A stretch of DNA of 64,000 nt, from NCBI GenBank assembly GCA_001567305.1, contig JYPD01000011.1, positions 1 through 64,000 of the forward strand. Direction: 5' to 3'. The stretch's first letter is position 1. Each line of letters opens with the position of its first letter. Below, in pieces: positions 1 to 8,617 of the stretch. The stretch comes from a candidate division WS6 bacterium OLB21 (lineage in GTDB: Bacteria; Patescibacteriota; Dojkabacteria; B142; OLB20). Made by a program: the position numbers and the translations under genes. The notes under the pieces were generated by a model. That model did no database searches, had not been told where the DNA came from, and saw nothing but the letters and a program-made list of their open reading frames with translations.

Positions 1-4
1 AGTA

Positions 5-78
5 AGGTGACGGCGGGATTCGAACCCGCGCGTAAGGGTTTTGCAGACCCTGGCCTTAACCAGCTTGGCTACGTCACC
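5..78 (-). tRNA. tRNA-Cys (GCA)
   Basis: Reads as a cloverleaf on the minus strand. The acceptor stem GGTGACG/CGTCACC is formed by 72-78 and 6-12. The anticodon loop is CTGCAAA, giving anticodon GCA. The T arm contains GGTTCGAATCC and the discriminator is U, as is usual for tRNA-Cys. The 3' CCA is not encoded (TAC follows). It lies downstream of the sigma-factor operon on the same strand. Confidence 0.95.
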
Positions 79-141
79 TCAGCATGGGAATTGTAGCAGA
101 AAATTACTTTCGATATAAGTCCTGTTTGAGAATTGGTCTTG

Positions 142-465
142 TTAAACAGATTCCAAAAAAAGAATATCTGCATCCATCTGGTTAAAGATTTCGCTTTCTT
201 GAAAATCTTCTATGATAAGTTCGTCTATCTGCGTTATTGTTAAACCAATCTCTTTTTGACTGGTCGATATTGTTCCAGGATCAGAAAATAGATTGATTAC
301 AAAAAACAAACAAGCAAATCCGAAAAACAGATAGCTCGGTATTTCGAGAAAAGGCCTTTTTTTGTTAAAGGAAGCAAATGCTCGCTTTTCAATATTTGAA
401 AGCTCTTCAGCGGGTATATCTTTTTGCCTTAACATATCTTCAATATATTTATCTGCTTTATTCAT
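142..465 (-). CDS. Small single-pass membrane protein, possible anti-sigma factor
   Basis: A 107-aa protein with a charged cytoplasmic N-terminus (residues 1-40), one membrane segment at about 41-60 and an acidic outer tail. Its ATG overlaps the stop of the preceding ECF sigma gene (TAATG), so the two are probably translationally coupled. Position, topology and size fit a minimal anti-sigma factor, but I see no recognisable ZAS zinc motif or other anti-sigma domain, so that role is inferred from context. It is the last gene of a four-gene minus-strand operon that starts near 1785. Confidence 0.6.
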   Translation of the reverse strand: MNKADKYIEDMLRQKDIPAEELSNIEKRAFASFNKKRPFLEIPSYLFFGFACLFFVINLFSDPGTISTSQKEIGLTITQIDELIIEDFQESEIFNQMDADILFLESV

Positions 466-949
466 TAGATTATTAGATTTGACTTAATTCTTTTAATAAT
501 TCGATTGTGTATTACTTTTACATTATTGATTGTAATCCCAAGTATAGTAGCAATTTCGTTATTTGTTCTGCCCTGAAAGTACTTGAGCTCGATGACTTTT
601 TTTGTCTCTCGTATTTAGGAGGCTTAATACATTATGGACTATGTTATTACTGCTTTTGATCTCTTCTGGTTTCTTTTGTGTTTGTTTGACCAATTGTATC
701 TTCAAAGCTACTTGTGATAAGTTCAATTCTGTATTTTCTCCTTAGGTAGTCATTGATTTTATTCTTAACTATTCGCAACAGATAAGAGTCGGTATTATTT
801 TCTATAGTAACATTGCTTTTCCAGAGAGCAAGGAATGAATCTGCAACTATGTCTTCTGTATCGTGAATACTTGGAATCCTGCTATAGACATACCTAAATA
901 TCTTTTTAAAATTTATTTTGTAATAACTTGTAAACTCTGAGCTGGTCAT
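465..949 (-). CDS. ECF-type RNA polymerase sigma factor, frameshifted
   Basis: The first 100 codons (949-647) encode sigma region 2: a core-binding helix pair with DTEDIVADSFLALWK and then YLLRIVKNKINDYLRRK. Region 4, with a helix-turn-helix (KVIELKYFQGRTNNEIATI), is intact in other frames downstream and ends at 465. Two +1 breaks separate them, one near 660-680 and one in the A7 run at 597-603. Repairing both gives about 161 aa, the normal ECF length. The start overlaps the stop of the upstream gene. It probably controls this operon or envelope genes. It is either a sequencing artefact or a recent pseudogene. Confidence 0.8.
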
Positions 950-1254
950 TACTCAAGGCTTCCAAAATCTTCAAAATCATTCTCGTAGTTTAAACTGTTC
1001 ATATCCCTAGTTATATCGTTTATTAGACTATCTATCTCATTTTTGTAGGTTTCTGGCAGTTTGTCGCTATCATCCTCTTCACCGAGTAAAAAGGGCTCAT
1101 CAAATACAGGAATATCTTCAAGGTCGTTAACAGTGATATCTGTTAATGTATCGATCTGTTCATCTTTTTGGATATTGTTTTGTCTAGACATGTTAATAAC
1201 TACCGCTGCAACTATTAGAACTAAAGACACGATTAGTACTATTTTAGTTTTCAT
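949..1254 (-). CDS. Membrane-anchored acidic protein of the ECF operon
   Basis: A 101-aa protein with a hydrophobic N-terminal segment (residues 4-21, MKTKIVLIVSLVLIVAAVVI) that acts as signal anchor, followed by a strongly acidic, probably disordered extracytoplasmic part. I recognise no domain. Its stop codon overlaps the sigma-factor ATG (TAATG), which ties it to sigma expression. As an extracytoplasmic partner of an ECF system it could be a co-sensor. That is inference from gene order only. Confidence 0.65.
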   Translation of the reverse strand: MKTKIVLIVSLVLIVAAVVINMSRQNNIQKDEQIDTLTDITVNDLEDIPVFDEPFLLGEEDDSDKLPETYKNEIDSLINDITRDMNSLNYENDFEDFGSLE

Positions 1255-1263
1255 GCTTATTGA

Positions 1264-1785
1264 TTAGTTTGATCTCGATGTATTAAGTAAAGCTCTTAAC
1301 TCTGGCTTAATCTCGTCATTGATCATGATTCTGATTTCGAGGGCTTTCTCTCTTGCTTTTAGTAAATTATTTCTTGCCCTCGTTATTGCTTGCTTGTATT
1401 CACCTTCACTGTTCCCGCATACATGGTTTTTAGAGTCGTTTAACTCTTTTATCACTTGATTGTATTCATTTGCGAATTCTCTTACTTTTTGATTAAGTTC
1501 ACCAAGACTAGCTTTAAGATCTTCGACATCATAACCTTCATTTTCAAGTCTTGTTACTAATTCCGTCACCTTCTGATAGATGTTTTGATATCTTTCGACA
1601 TGTCTGTTTTTGTTCTGCTCGTATCTGCTGGTTATTAAATCAACTCTTTGGGTAACGATGGTGCATCGATTTGCAACTCTTTCTCTTGCTTGCGAATTAT
1701 CTTGTGCTACAGCTGGACTAGCACTTAAAAGGCTGAGTGAAACTAGGGAAATAATCACTAAGAATGTTTTGAAGAGTACATTCAT
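1264..1785 (-). CDS. Secreted coiled-coil protein, first gene of the ECF operon
   Basis: A 173-aa protein with a clear signal peptide (hydrophobic residues 5-22, then ASPAVAQ giving an AxA-type cleavage site). The mature part is almost entirely helical and heptad-rich, with long runs of E/K/R/N. Two cysteines (NRCTIV and HVCGNS) could form one disulfide. No family is recognised. It is followed after 9 nt by the acidic membrane protein and then the sigma factor, so it is a candidate envelope-stress reporter or an autoregulated target of the ECF sigma. Confidence 0.7.
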   Translation of the reverse strand: MNVLFKTFLVIISLVSLSLLSASPAVAQDNSQARERVANRCTIVTQRVDLITSRYEQNKNRHVERYQNIYQKVTELVTRLENEGYDVEDLKASLGELNQKVREFANEYNQVIKELNDSKNHVCGNSEGEYKQAITRARNNLLKAREKALEIRIMINDEIKPELRALLNTSRSN

Positions 1786-1859
1786 AATAAATTGAGAATA
1801 ATATGTATATAGTATAAGTCGTTTGCGGGTTACAAGGCTAGCAGTTTAAAAAAAACAAT

Positions 1860-2808
1860 CTAGAAAGCTAGCTCACTAATAACAAATACAACATAGATTG
1901 ATAAGAGAATAGCACTTTCTTTTTGCGACAGAAAACTACGGGAGCGCATAAAAATAAAGAACAAAATGAATCCAAGTACAGAGAATATTAAGAGTTTAGT
2001 AAAGTTCGCATCTAATACAATTCCACCAGATACTAGTCCCAGAACTGACATAATCAACGGATTGAATAGTGCAGATCCGAGATAATTGCCAAATCCAATT
2101 TCTGATCTTCCTTTTATGGCAGCAATAATAACGAGTGAGATTTCTGGTAGATTTGTACCTATTGAAAGTCCAATCAAGGCAAGTATAAAAGGCGAGAGGT
2201 TGATACTTGATCCTATCTTGTCGATTCCTTCAACTAGTATGTTGCTGGAAAAGATTAGGATAATTGATCCAACAGTAACGAAACTTAAGGCTAAGGCAAC
2301 TTTTGAGTGGTGTAGCTTAGCAATTTTTTCTTTTATTGCGAACCTTTTTCGCAGAGGCCTTATCTCCGAAGTAAAGAAAAAGTGCCAGTATTACATACAT
2401 AACAAACATGGACCAGCTTTCTTGAAGCGATAGCACATTGTCTAGTAAAAAAAATATGTGGAACCAGTAAAAATAATATGCAAAGAAAAGTGTTTCTAAC
2501 ACCGAAGCCGTTGCTGAGATGAATTCCCTTTGCAAGCATTCCTAAGAGCGGGATTACAAACATGAGCAGGACTAGAGAGCCTCCAAGCAGATTGCCCACA
2601 GAGATCTCAAGTCTATCTTCGATAAAAGAATTATAAGCAACGCTAACCTCTGTGAGTGATGTGAATAGGCCTAGAATAAAAAAAGAAACAATGAACGAAG
2701 AACTGTTCAACTTTTTGCAATTTCGTCAATCGGTTTAACCGCCAAGGTTGCTCCTATCCAAATTCCTACAAATGCTATTAAGATAATTATCCAGTCGTTA
2801 AGTAACAT
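1860..2808 (-). CDS. CaCA-superfamily Na+/Ca2+ exchanger-like membrane protein, frameshifted
   Basis: Fragments in successive frames assemble into one protein of about 316 aa, the normal length for bacterial CaCA (YrbG-type) exchangers. The ATG at 2808 starts an N-terminal helix with WIGATLAVKPIDEIAK. Alpha repeat 1 follows (FTSLTEVSVAYNSF, then GNLLGGS). Alpha repeat 2 lies near 2177 (GTNLPEISLVIIAA, then GNYLGSALFNPLI). Breaks lie near 2715 (A5 where A6 is needed), near 2500, and in the A6 run near 2325. Expected function is cation antiport. Both repeats being conserved suggests an indel artefact or very recent inactivation. Confidence 0.8.
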
Positions 2809-2887
2809 AATATTGATCAATAGAATCTATGAAATTCTCTATTAGATTGATTGAGAAGTAAATAGTTGTGATTACTATTTTGCATAG

Positions 2888-2964
2888 TGGTCGGGGTGGG
2901 CAGACTCGAACTGCCGACCTCGCGCACCCGAAGCGCGCATTCTAGCCAACTGAACTACACCCCG
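2888..2964 (-). tRNA. tRNA-Pro (CGG)
   Basis: Acceptor stem CGGGGTG/CACCCCG, anticodon stem CGCGC/GCGCG around loop TTCGGGT, giving anticodon CGG. The T arm contains AGTTCGAGTCT. The discriminator is A and a genomic CCA is present (2888-2890). Confidence 0.95.
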
Positions 2965-2970
2965 TGAAGA

Positions 2971-3057
2971 TGGTGCCAGAGGAGGGAATTGAACCCTCAC
3001 TCCGATAAAAGAACACGGCTCTGAACCGTGCGCGTCTACCAGTTCCGCCACTCTGGC
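2971..3057 (-). tRNA. tRNA-Leu (CAG)
   Basis: Class II tRNA with a long variable arm. Acceptor GCCAGAG/CTCTGGC, anticodon stem CACGG/CCGTG around loop TTCAGAG, giving anticodon CAG. Discriminator A and genomic CCA (2971-2973). It sits 6 nt from the tRNA-Pro(CGG) gene. Confidence 0.95.
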
Positions 3058-3062
3058 AAAAA

Positions 3063-3136
3063 TCGGGGTGACTAGACTCGAACTAGCGACCTCACGCACC
3101 CCATGCGTGCGTTCTAGCCAACTGAACTACACCCCG
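3063..3136 (-). tRNA. tRNA-Pro (GGG)
   Basis: Nearly the same body as the tRNA-Pro(CGG) gene 100 bp away. Acceptor CGGGGTG/CACCCCG, anticodon stem CACGC/GCGTG around loop ATGGGGT, giving anticodon GGG. Unlike its two neighbours it has no genomic CCA (TTT follows the discriminator A). Confidence 0.93.
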
Positions 3137-3216
3137 AAGTGCAGATATTATACACCTCAAGATAAACTTGAGAAACACTTGCCGTCTTTCGTCAGTCTGA
3201 TTATTATCTATATAAG

Positions 3217-4101
3217 ATGCGCAATAAATCTTCGCATAAACTCAAGCTAATCAAGTTTCGTTCCTCTCTCACAAGAGGGTTAAATTTCGATCTTTTTTCG
3301 AATCGTTATGTCCTTGCTCTGGCTACGGTTTCCATGTTGGTTGCATTTATTTATCAATTGTTAGAAGGCGATCTTGCCAGCATGTTTTGGTCTGTTCCTT
3401 ATGTAGGTGTCTATTCTTTTCTGATTTGGGCCTTAGCCAGAGAAATTGATCCAGATCATAATCTGACTGCATATATTTCTTCGGCGCTGAGTGCTGTATT
3501 ATTAGTGTTTATGCCCGTCTACTTTAATCAAGCTCTACTGCTTATTTTTCTGTTGGTTGTCTTGTCAAGGATGATTTCCAGAATAAATGGTAATAAAGCG
3601 AGTTTAATAGATAGTGTCTTGTTAACAACGCTTACTTTGACGATTACAGTTATTGGTCGAAACTTTCTCGTTCCATTATTCACGAGTATTGCCTTCCTTT
3701 TTGACTTTCTTCTTATTGGCTCTAATAAGCGAGCAGGAATCTTTACTTTGATTAATGGTCTTATCAGTTTGTATTTTGTTTATAACCATGGTGCATCTAT
3801 CTCTCAACATCGATTAGTCGGAGAACATTTCTTTCTAATTCTTTATCTTGTTGTTGTATTTCTTGTTTATGCATTATTCATTGGTAGATCTGTTCAAGCT
3901 CAAGACGATTTGAACAATACAAAACTTGAAGATCGCAGAATTTTTTCGGTTAGAATACTTTTTCTTTGGACAACTGCCGTATTGTCGATACAGGGTGGAA
4001 CAACAGCTTTAGCAGGCCTTGCCGGCCTCTGGATTATATTACTAACTGCACCGCTAGTTTCGTTAACACATAAACTAATTAAGATTGGACCAAAAAAATA
4101 A
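3217..4101 (+). CDS. Multi-pass membrane protein of unknown function
   Basis: A 294-aa protein with a short basic cytoplasmic N-terminus and about eight hydrophobic segments from residue 32 to 285, some helices marked by conserved-looking polar residues (NRYVLALATVSMLV, SALSAVLLVFMPVYFNQ). I recognise no transporter or enzyme motif. The frame ends just after an A7 run at about 4091. Skipping one base there would join the downstream 62-aa lysine-rich frame as a cytoplasmic tail, so the true C-terminus is uncertain. Confidence 0.75.
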   Translation: MRNKSSHKLKLIKFRSSLTRGLNFDLFSNRYVLALATVSMLVAFIYQLLEGDLASMFWSVPYVGVYSFLIWALAREIDPDHNLTAYISSALSAVLLVFMPVYFNQALLLIFLLVVLSRMISRINGNKASLIDSVLLTTLTLTITVIGRNFLVPLFTSIAFLFDFLLIGSNKRAGIFTLINGLISLYFVYNHGASISQHRLVGEHFFLILYLVVVFLVYALFIGRSVQAQDDLNNTKLEDRRIFSVRILFLWTTAVLSIQGGTTALAGLAGLWIILLTAPLVSLTHKLIKIGPKK

Positions 4102-4273
4102 CAACAAAAAGATTTTCTTTCCAGATATCGGAGACTCCTTATTTACTGCTGATTTTATTATTGGTCAGATTCCGGTGATCTGTATTGATGACAGTGAAGA
4201 TATTAAAGAAAAGAAGAAAAAATATATTAAAAGAAAGTTGGCCTCTTTACGAAGTAGCTTACGTACTCCATAA
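4085..4273 (+). CDS. Small lysine-rich ORF or displaced C-terminal tail
   Basis: A 62-aa frame opening with TTG inside the end of the preceding membrane-protein gene. It has an IPVICIDD segment and then a strongly basic tail (KKKKYIKRKLASLRSSLRTP). Either it is a small translationally coupled gene or it is the cytoplasmic tail of the upstream protein displaced by a one-base error in the A7 run. The second reading is favoured because the overlap falls exactly on the homopolymer. No function is assignable. Confidence 0.4.
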   Translation: MDQKNNNKKIFFPDIGDSLFTADFIIGQIPVICIDDSEDIKEKKKKYIKRKLASLRSSLRTP

Positions 4274-4280
4274 TTATTAA

Positions 4281-4748
4281 ATGGAAAACCCCAAACAATT
4301 AGCCTTAGAGTTTCTAAAGCAAAACAAAATCGGAGTGCTGGCAACAGCCAATGCAGAAGGTGCCCCACACGGTACTCTTGTATATTATGTCATTGATAAT
4401 GACTTTAACCTTTATTTCGTTACTAAACTAGACACCACAAAAGCAAAAAACATTGCTCAAAACCCACATGTAGCTTTTGTTGTTGGAACCAAAGACGAAC
4501 CAGTTACAGCCCAGTTGCAAGGCAAAGCCTCGCATTTTCAAGGCCCTACTGAGGTCAAGTTAATTGATCAAATCCTTGCTATAGCACATACTGGAAATTA
4601 CCATTGGCCACCAATCTTACAGATTCAAGCAGGAAAGCCGGCGGTTTTTGTAATCGAAGTTCATAGAGTACAGTTCTATGATGAAAGGATAGTAGATTTA
4701 CCCGAAAATAACTACGCTGAATTTTTAATTGAAAGAGCAAATACTTAA
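4281..4748 (+). CDS. Pyridoxamine 5'-phosphate oxidase-like flavin split-barrel protein
   Basis: A 155-aa protein with the FMN-binding split-barrel pattern: N-terminal helix, then IGVLATANAEGAPHGTLVYY, then LYFVTKLDTTKAKNIAQNPHVAFVVGT. This is typical of the PNPOx-like/general-stress FMN-binding family. Such proteins bind FMN, F420 or heme. The exact substrate cannot be read from sequence, and the classical PdxH C-terminal signature is absent, so it is probably not a true PdxH. Its stop overlaps the start of the next gene by 1 nt. Confidence 0.8.
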   Translation: MENPKQLALEFLKQNKIGVLATANAEGAPHGTLVYYVIDNDFNLYFVTKLDTTKAKNIAQNPHVAFVVGTKDEPVTAQLQGKASHFQGPTEVKLIDQILAIAHTGNYHWPPILQIQAGKPAVFVIEVHRVQFYDERIVDLPENNYAEFLIERANT

Positions 4749-5056
4749 TGACCTTTAATAGTAACTCCAGAAAACTTTTTGCGCTAGGTTCGTTTCTTAT
4801 GTGGTTATCACTTGTCATCCTAGTATTTATTGATTCAACGGGACAGCTTGGACAGCAAGGTGATGTGCTTGTTGCTTTGCAGGAACATAGCTTTACTAGG
4901 ATTATGTTCGCGGATATTGGTGCGCTATCTACTGTTGCCGGAATATGGATATTCTTCTCCAACAAGAATCTGAAAAGCAGATTTCTGTTTGCTCCGCTGA
5001 CCCTGTTTGTCGGTTCTTTTTTCGCTCCTACTATATTTAGTTGTCTACTTTTTTAG
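4748..5056 (+). CDS. Small three-helix membrane protein
   Basis: A 102-aa protein with three predicted membrane helices (about residues 8-28, 49-70 and 78-100). Its ATG overlaps the stop of the flavoprotein gene (TAATG), so both are probably one transcript. No domain recognised. It could be a membrane partner of the split-barrel protein, but only gene order suggests this. Confidence 0.65.
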   Translation: MTFNSNSRKLFALGSFLMWLSLVILVFIDSTGQLGQQGDVLVALQEHSFTRIMFADIGALSTVAGIWIFFSNKNLKSRFLFAPLTLFVGSFFAPTIFSCLLF

Positions 5057-5117
5057 CTACAGGAGATGAAGCAACGAAGAAAAAAAAAGTCTGATAGATA
5101 ATCTCCTTAGAAGTGGG

Positions 5118-5657
5118 ATGCAAATAAGTCCCTCTATGCCGATTTATGCAAAAATTACCTACATTAATATATCCGGTTTTTTTGGAATTACTGTATTCTT
5201 TGTGTACGGTATCGTGCATATACTTAGGGGAAGCAGTGCTTTAGGTTTATTTGAACTGGCAATTTCTCTGGGATTTATTGTTGGGTTAGTCCTCTTAAGG
5301 CTGTCTGCTTCAATTTCATATACTCAAATCGTTACATCTGTTCTAATTTATATAAGCTCTGCTGTTCTTATTATAACTGGTGGCTTATCAGGAACCGGCA
5401 TCTATTGGTTGTTGGTATTTCCAATAATCTTAATGAATTTTTGGGGTTGTTATAAAGGAATCATATGGGTTACAGGAAATCTTGTTGTTATTTCAACCTT
5501 GCTTCTGCTTTCCTATTTCGGGCTATTGCCAATCTACTATGATAAACCTGAAGTGCTTGTAATAAGTGTGGCAATAATCGTTCAGACAATATTCTTATGG
5601 CTTAAGGAATATTTATGCAATTGTAGTAACAGAGATATTGTCCATGGCTCAAAGTAG
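5118..5657 (+). CDS. Stand-alone copy of the histidine-kinase membrane sensor module
   Basis: A 179-aa protein made of about six membrane helices. It resembles the N-terminal 170 residues of the histidine kinase that overlaps its 3' end. Shared positions include GIYWLLVFP here against GLYWLFVFP there, NFWGCYKG against LIWGRNKS, and a Y-Y-P/E region before the last helix. It ends before any PAS or HisKA domain. It is best explained as a tandem partial duplication of the sensor domain, possibly forming heteromers with the kinase. Confidence 0.7.
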   Translation: MQISPSMPIYAKITYINISGFFGITVFFVYGIVHILRGSSALGLFELAISLGFIVGLVLLRLSASISYTQIVTSVLIYISSAVLIITGGLSGTGIYWLLVFPIILMNFWGCYKGIIWVTGNLVVISTLLLLSYFGLLPIYYDKPEVLVISVAIIVQTIFLWLKEYLCNCSNRDIVHGSK

Positions 5658-7353
5658 CGATCCACAAAACAGATTTACAGGAATATTTGAAGGCAAGCAA
5701 ACCTCACAAGAAGAGATATACAGGATATCAACAGTTCGAGGATTAATGATGCTTGCACTGCTGGTTACTTTGGCACTAGTAACTATAAATGCTTTCGCAG
5801 GTAATACAACTCTTGCCATAGCAGAAATCGTAATTGGTCTTGCCATAATTGTTGGTTTAGTATCACTTCACAGGCAAGAGAATGTATTTATTGCTCGCTG
5901 GATTGTCGGATTCGTAATGCTTTACTATTTGATACTTGTTATTGCTTTAGGTGGCTTCAAAAATTTGGGATTATACTGGCTCTTTGTTTTCCCTCCCTCA
6001 ATCTTTTTAATCTGGGGAAGAAACAAGTCCATCTATTGGTTTGTCGTATTTTTGTCCATATGCATTCTATCAGCAGTCCTTGTTCTGTTGGGGGTGCTGT
6101 ATTCACCTTACGAACCACTTGAGATAGCGATTTTTTCTTTAGGATTCTTATTGTCAATAATTTATATCTTCCGATATCAGAACTATCTAGAAGAGCAGAG
6201 GATTTCTTTAGATCATGTTTCTTTGATGTATAAAGAAGCTGCTGACGAAGCACAAGAAAACCAAGAAAGACTGGCAAAAATATTGTTCTCAATTGGAGAC
6301 GCGGTAATCGTGCTTGATAAAGACAGAAAGATAACCATGGTTAATCCGATTGCAGAAAAAATCTCCGGGTTTACAGCAGATTTGTTAATCGGGACAAAGT
6401 TATTCGAAGTGCTTCGCTTTGTTCATGCTGATTCAGGGTCCGATCAGAGTAACTTTGTGGATACGGTTTATAATTCTGGCAGAGTCACAAATATGGATCG
6501 AGACACAGTATTAATTACTAAATCAGAAGAACGAATACCAGTTGGAGATTCAGCCGCTCCAATCTTTGGAGTTGATGGTCGGGTAAATGGTTGTATCATT
6601 GTTTTTCGAGATATAACCCAAGAAAGCGAAATTGACAAGATGAAAAGCGAGTTTGTTTCTTTGGCTTCGCATCAACTGCAAACACCAATCACACAATTAC
6701 TTTATACTCTTGAACTGCTTCAGGATAAGAATCTTCTTGAAGCAGACATGAAACCAGAAGATCTTTTACAACAAGCTGTAAAGGTCACTGAAGAAATGCG
6801 GGATCTCGTAAAGGATCTGCTTGATGTATCTAGAATAGAAAGCGGGAAAAAATTCAATCTGGTTTTTAAACAGGAAAACATGTTGAGTTTGTTACAAGAG
6901 GTGATATCTGAGGTTAAGCCAACCTCAGAACAAAGAGGCATTAACATCGAGCTATCTGCAGCTTCTGGATGCGAAAATGTTCAAATCGAAATGGACAGGT
7001 CGAAAATCAAAGAGGTGATCTTGAATCTTCTCAGTAATGCAGTCAAGTATTCTAAACCTACTCAAATTGTTAAGGTTAGAGTTCTTTGTAATAATGAAAA
7101 TATGGTTGTACAAATTGAAGATAATGGGATTGGTATACCAAAAAACGAGCAGAGCCGAATATTCACGAAGCTTTTTAGAGCCAACAATGTAAGATCGCAA
7201 GAGATCGAGGGAACAGGTTTAGGTTTATACATTGCAAAAAGTATAATTGAAGCACATTCAGGTCGAATTTACTTTGAATCAGTCGAGAATGTGCATACAA
7301 TTTTCACATTCGAACTGCCATTTAAACAACTCCTGATTGCAGAACAAGAATAA
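5644..7353 (+). CDS. PAS-containing membrane sensor histidine kinase
   Basis: About 569 aa from the ATG at 5644 (a TTG two codons earlier is possible). Residues 25-175 hold six membrane helices. A coiled linker follows, then a PAS domain at about 205-325 (IVLDKDRKITMVNPIAEKISG). HisKA has the phospho-acceptor in SLASHQLQTP (His343). HATPase_c shows the N box (NLLSNAVKYS), G1 (EDNGIGIP), F box (IFTKLFRANN) and G2 (GTGLGLYIAKS). All catalytic motifs are present. No response regulator gene is seen nearby, so the partner must be elsewhere. trmB follows after 3 nt. Confidence 0.93.
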   Translation: MAQSSDPQNRFTGIFEGKQTSQEEIYRISTVRGLMMLALLVTLALVTINAFAGNTTLAIAEIVIGLAIIVGLVSLHRQENVFIARWIVGFVMLYYLILVIALGGFKNLGLYWLFVFPPSIFLIWGRNKSIYWFVVFLSICILSAVLVLLGVLYSPYEPLEIAIFSLGFLLSIIYIFRYQNYLEEQRISLDHVSLMYKEAADEAQENQERLAKILFSIGDAVIVLDKDRKITMVNPIAEKISGFTADLLIGTKLFEVLRFVHADSGSDQSNFVDTVYNSGRVTNMDRDTVLITKSEERIPVGDSAAPIFGVDGRVNGCIIVFRDITQESEIDKMKSEFVSLASHQLQTPITQLLYTLELLQDKNLLEADMKPEDLLQQAVKVTEEMRDLVKDLLDVSRIESGKKFNLVFKQENMLSLLQEVISEVKPTSEQRGINIELSAASGCENVQIEMDRSKIKEVILNLLSNAVKYSKPTQIVKVRVLCNNENMVVQIEDNGIGIPKNEQSRIFTKLFRANNVRSQEIEGTGLGLYIAKSIIEAHSGRIYFESVENVHTIFTFELPFKQLLIAEQE

Positions 7354-7356
7354 AGG

Positions 7357-8019
7357 ATGGCTAGATCAAAGCAGAAAAAGTTTGCAGACTTCGACAAATC
7401 TAAATATGCTTTCGATTACAAGAACGAAACCCAACTAAAGTTATTAAAAGAGGCTTTGGCAAAATGGGATTCAGTTGTTGTTGAACTTGGTTGCGGAAAG
7501 GGCGCTTACACAATAGCTTTAGCAGAAAAGAATCAAGACGGTTTATTCCTAGGTGTAGATATTCAAGGCGAGCGACTTGCATTTGCCTGCAAGGTTGCGG
7601 AAGATAAGAAACTTTCTAACTGTCGCTTCTTTAGAGCCCCGATCCAAAGAATTGACGAATTCCTTGAACCGTCATCTATTGATTCGATTTGGTTAACATT
7701 TCCCGATCCATTTCCCAGGTTAAGGCAGGCGAAGAGAAGACTAACTTCGTTAGGGTTATTGCAGAAATACAAAGAGATTCTAGAAAATGAGGGAATCATT
7801 CATCTAAAGACAGATTCTTTTGAGTTGGCAAATTTTACAAAGGAACAAATCGACAAGGCAAATTATCTAAAAGCTATTACAGATATCTGTAATGTAGATT
7901 CTTTGCCACCAGATCACGAAGCACGACTAGTTCAAACCGACTTTGAAAAGAAGCATAGGTCGAAAGGCGCAACTATTTATTATCTTTCGGCTCGTTTAAT
8001 AGAGGATCCTGCTCAATAA
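7357..8019 (+). CDS. trmB: tRNA (guanine-N7)-methyltransferase TrmB
   Basis: A 220-aa protein that forms m7G46 in tRNA using SAM. It has SAM motif I (VVELGCGKGAYTIALA), the acidic LGVDIQGER motif and the TrmB signature TFPDPFPRLRQAKRRL, followed by HLKTDS. Length is normal for the family. It follows the histidine kinase at 3 nt, so it is probably cotranscribed. Its 3' end overlaps the convergent S51 peptidase by 47 bp. Confidence 0.93.
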   Translation: MARSKQKKFADFDKSKYAFDYKNETQLKLLKEALAKWDSVVVELGCGKGAYTIALAEKNQDGLFLGVDIQGERLAFACKVAEDKKLSNCRFFRAPIQRIDEFLEPSSIDSIWLTFPDPFPRLRQAKRRLTSLGLLQKYKEILENEGIIHLKTDSFELANFTKEQIDKANYLKAITDICNVDSLPPDHEARLVQTDFEKKHRSKGATIYYLSARLIEDPAQ

Positions 8020-8617
8020 TTTCGATAAAACTATCATGGATAAGCAGAGATTGAAAATCAGTGAATGCAATAATTGAATCAATTGTAGAACTTACTTTAA
8101 ATAGATTAGCAAAAGATTCAGAATACTTCGGATTTCCCAGATGCGGAATAGGCAAGAAATCTACAAGCGATAATGCTTTTGTTGAAGGCATATCATCAGG
8201 GGCTTGATCAAAGAATCTTATAGGACTAATGTCTTTTGCTGCAAGGACTGATCCGGCGCTTGACCCAAAATATATTGTGCCATCGTTAACTCTACCTCTG
8301 CATTGTGAAAGAAAACCACTTTCGTTAGCTATATTTAACAAATCAAATGTGTTCCCACCAGCAACAAAAATTACATCTGCTTTGCATAATCTATCGTAGA
8401 GGAACGAGTCTTGAACTTCTTTTAGATCGATAATATCGAGATTATAACCTAATTTTTTCAGTGCGTTCTTATCGTTGATCATAAACCAAGGATCTGGATA
8501 TCTATCTGCCGCGTTGGGAATAAAAGCAACTCTTGTGTTTATTGGATTTAATTCAAAAATCTTCGTAAACTCCACAACCATATTTGCTGCGATAGAGCTT
8601 AGGAACAAGTTCTTCAT
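7973..8617 (-). CDS. Peptidase S51 (dipeptidase E-like) family protein
   Basis: A 214-aa protein with the glutamine-amidotransferase-like fold of family S51. It has FIPNAADRYPDP, then FVAGGNTFDLL, and the nucleophile Ser in IYFGSSAGSVLAA, and a late His in PIPHLG. The family hydrolyses Asp-X dipeptides or cyanophycin-derived peptides in the cytoplasm. A second homologue lies at 59248-59895. Its stop overlaps the convergent trmB, and its start overlaps the stop of the PH-like gene upstream. Confidence 0.85.
   Translation of the reverse strand: MKNLFLSSIAANMVVEFTKIFELNPINTRVAFIPNAADRYPDPWFMINDKNALKKLGYNLDIIDLKEVQDSFLYDRLCKADVIFVAGGNTFDLLNIANESGFLSQCRGRVNDGTIYFGSSAGSVLAAKDISPIRFFDQAPDDMPSTKALSLVDFLPIPHLGNPKYSESFANLFKVSSTIDSIIAFTDFQSLLIHDSFIEIIEQDPLLNEPKDNK

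Noticed and set aside
2875-3250. Two open frames of 74 and 60 codons in the 2.9-3.2 kb region
   Set aside because: They run through the three tRNA genes on either strand and have translated-tRNA composition; the tRNAs explain the sequence.
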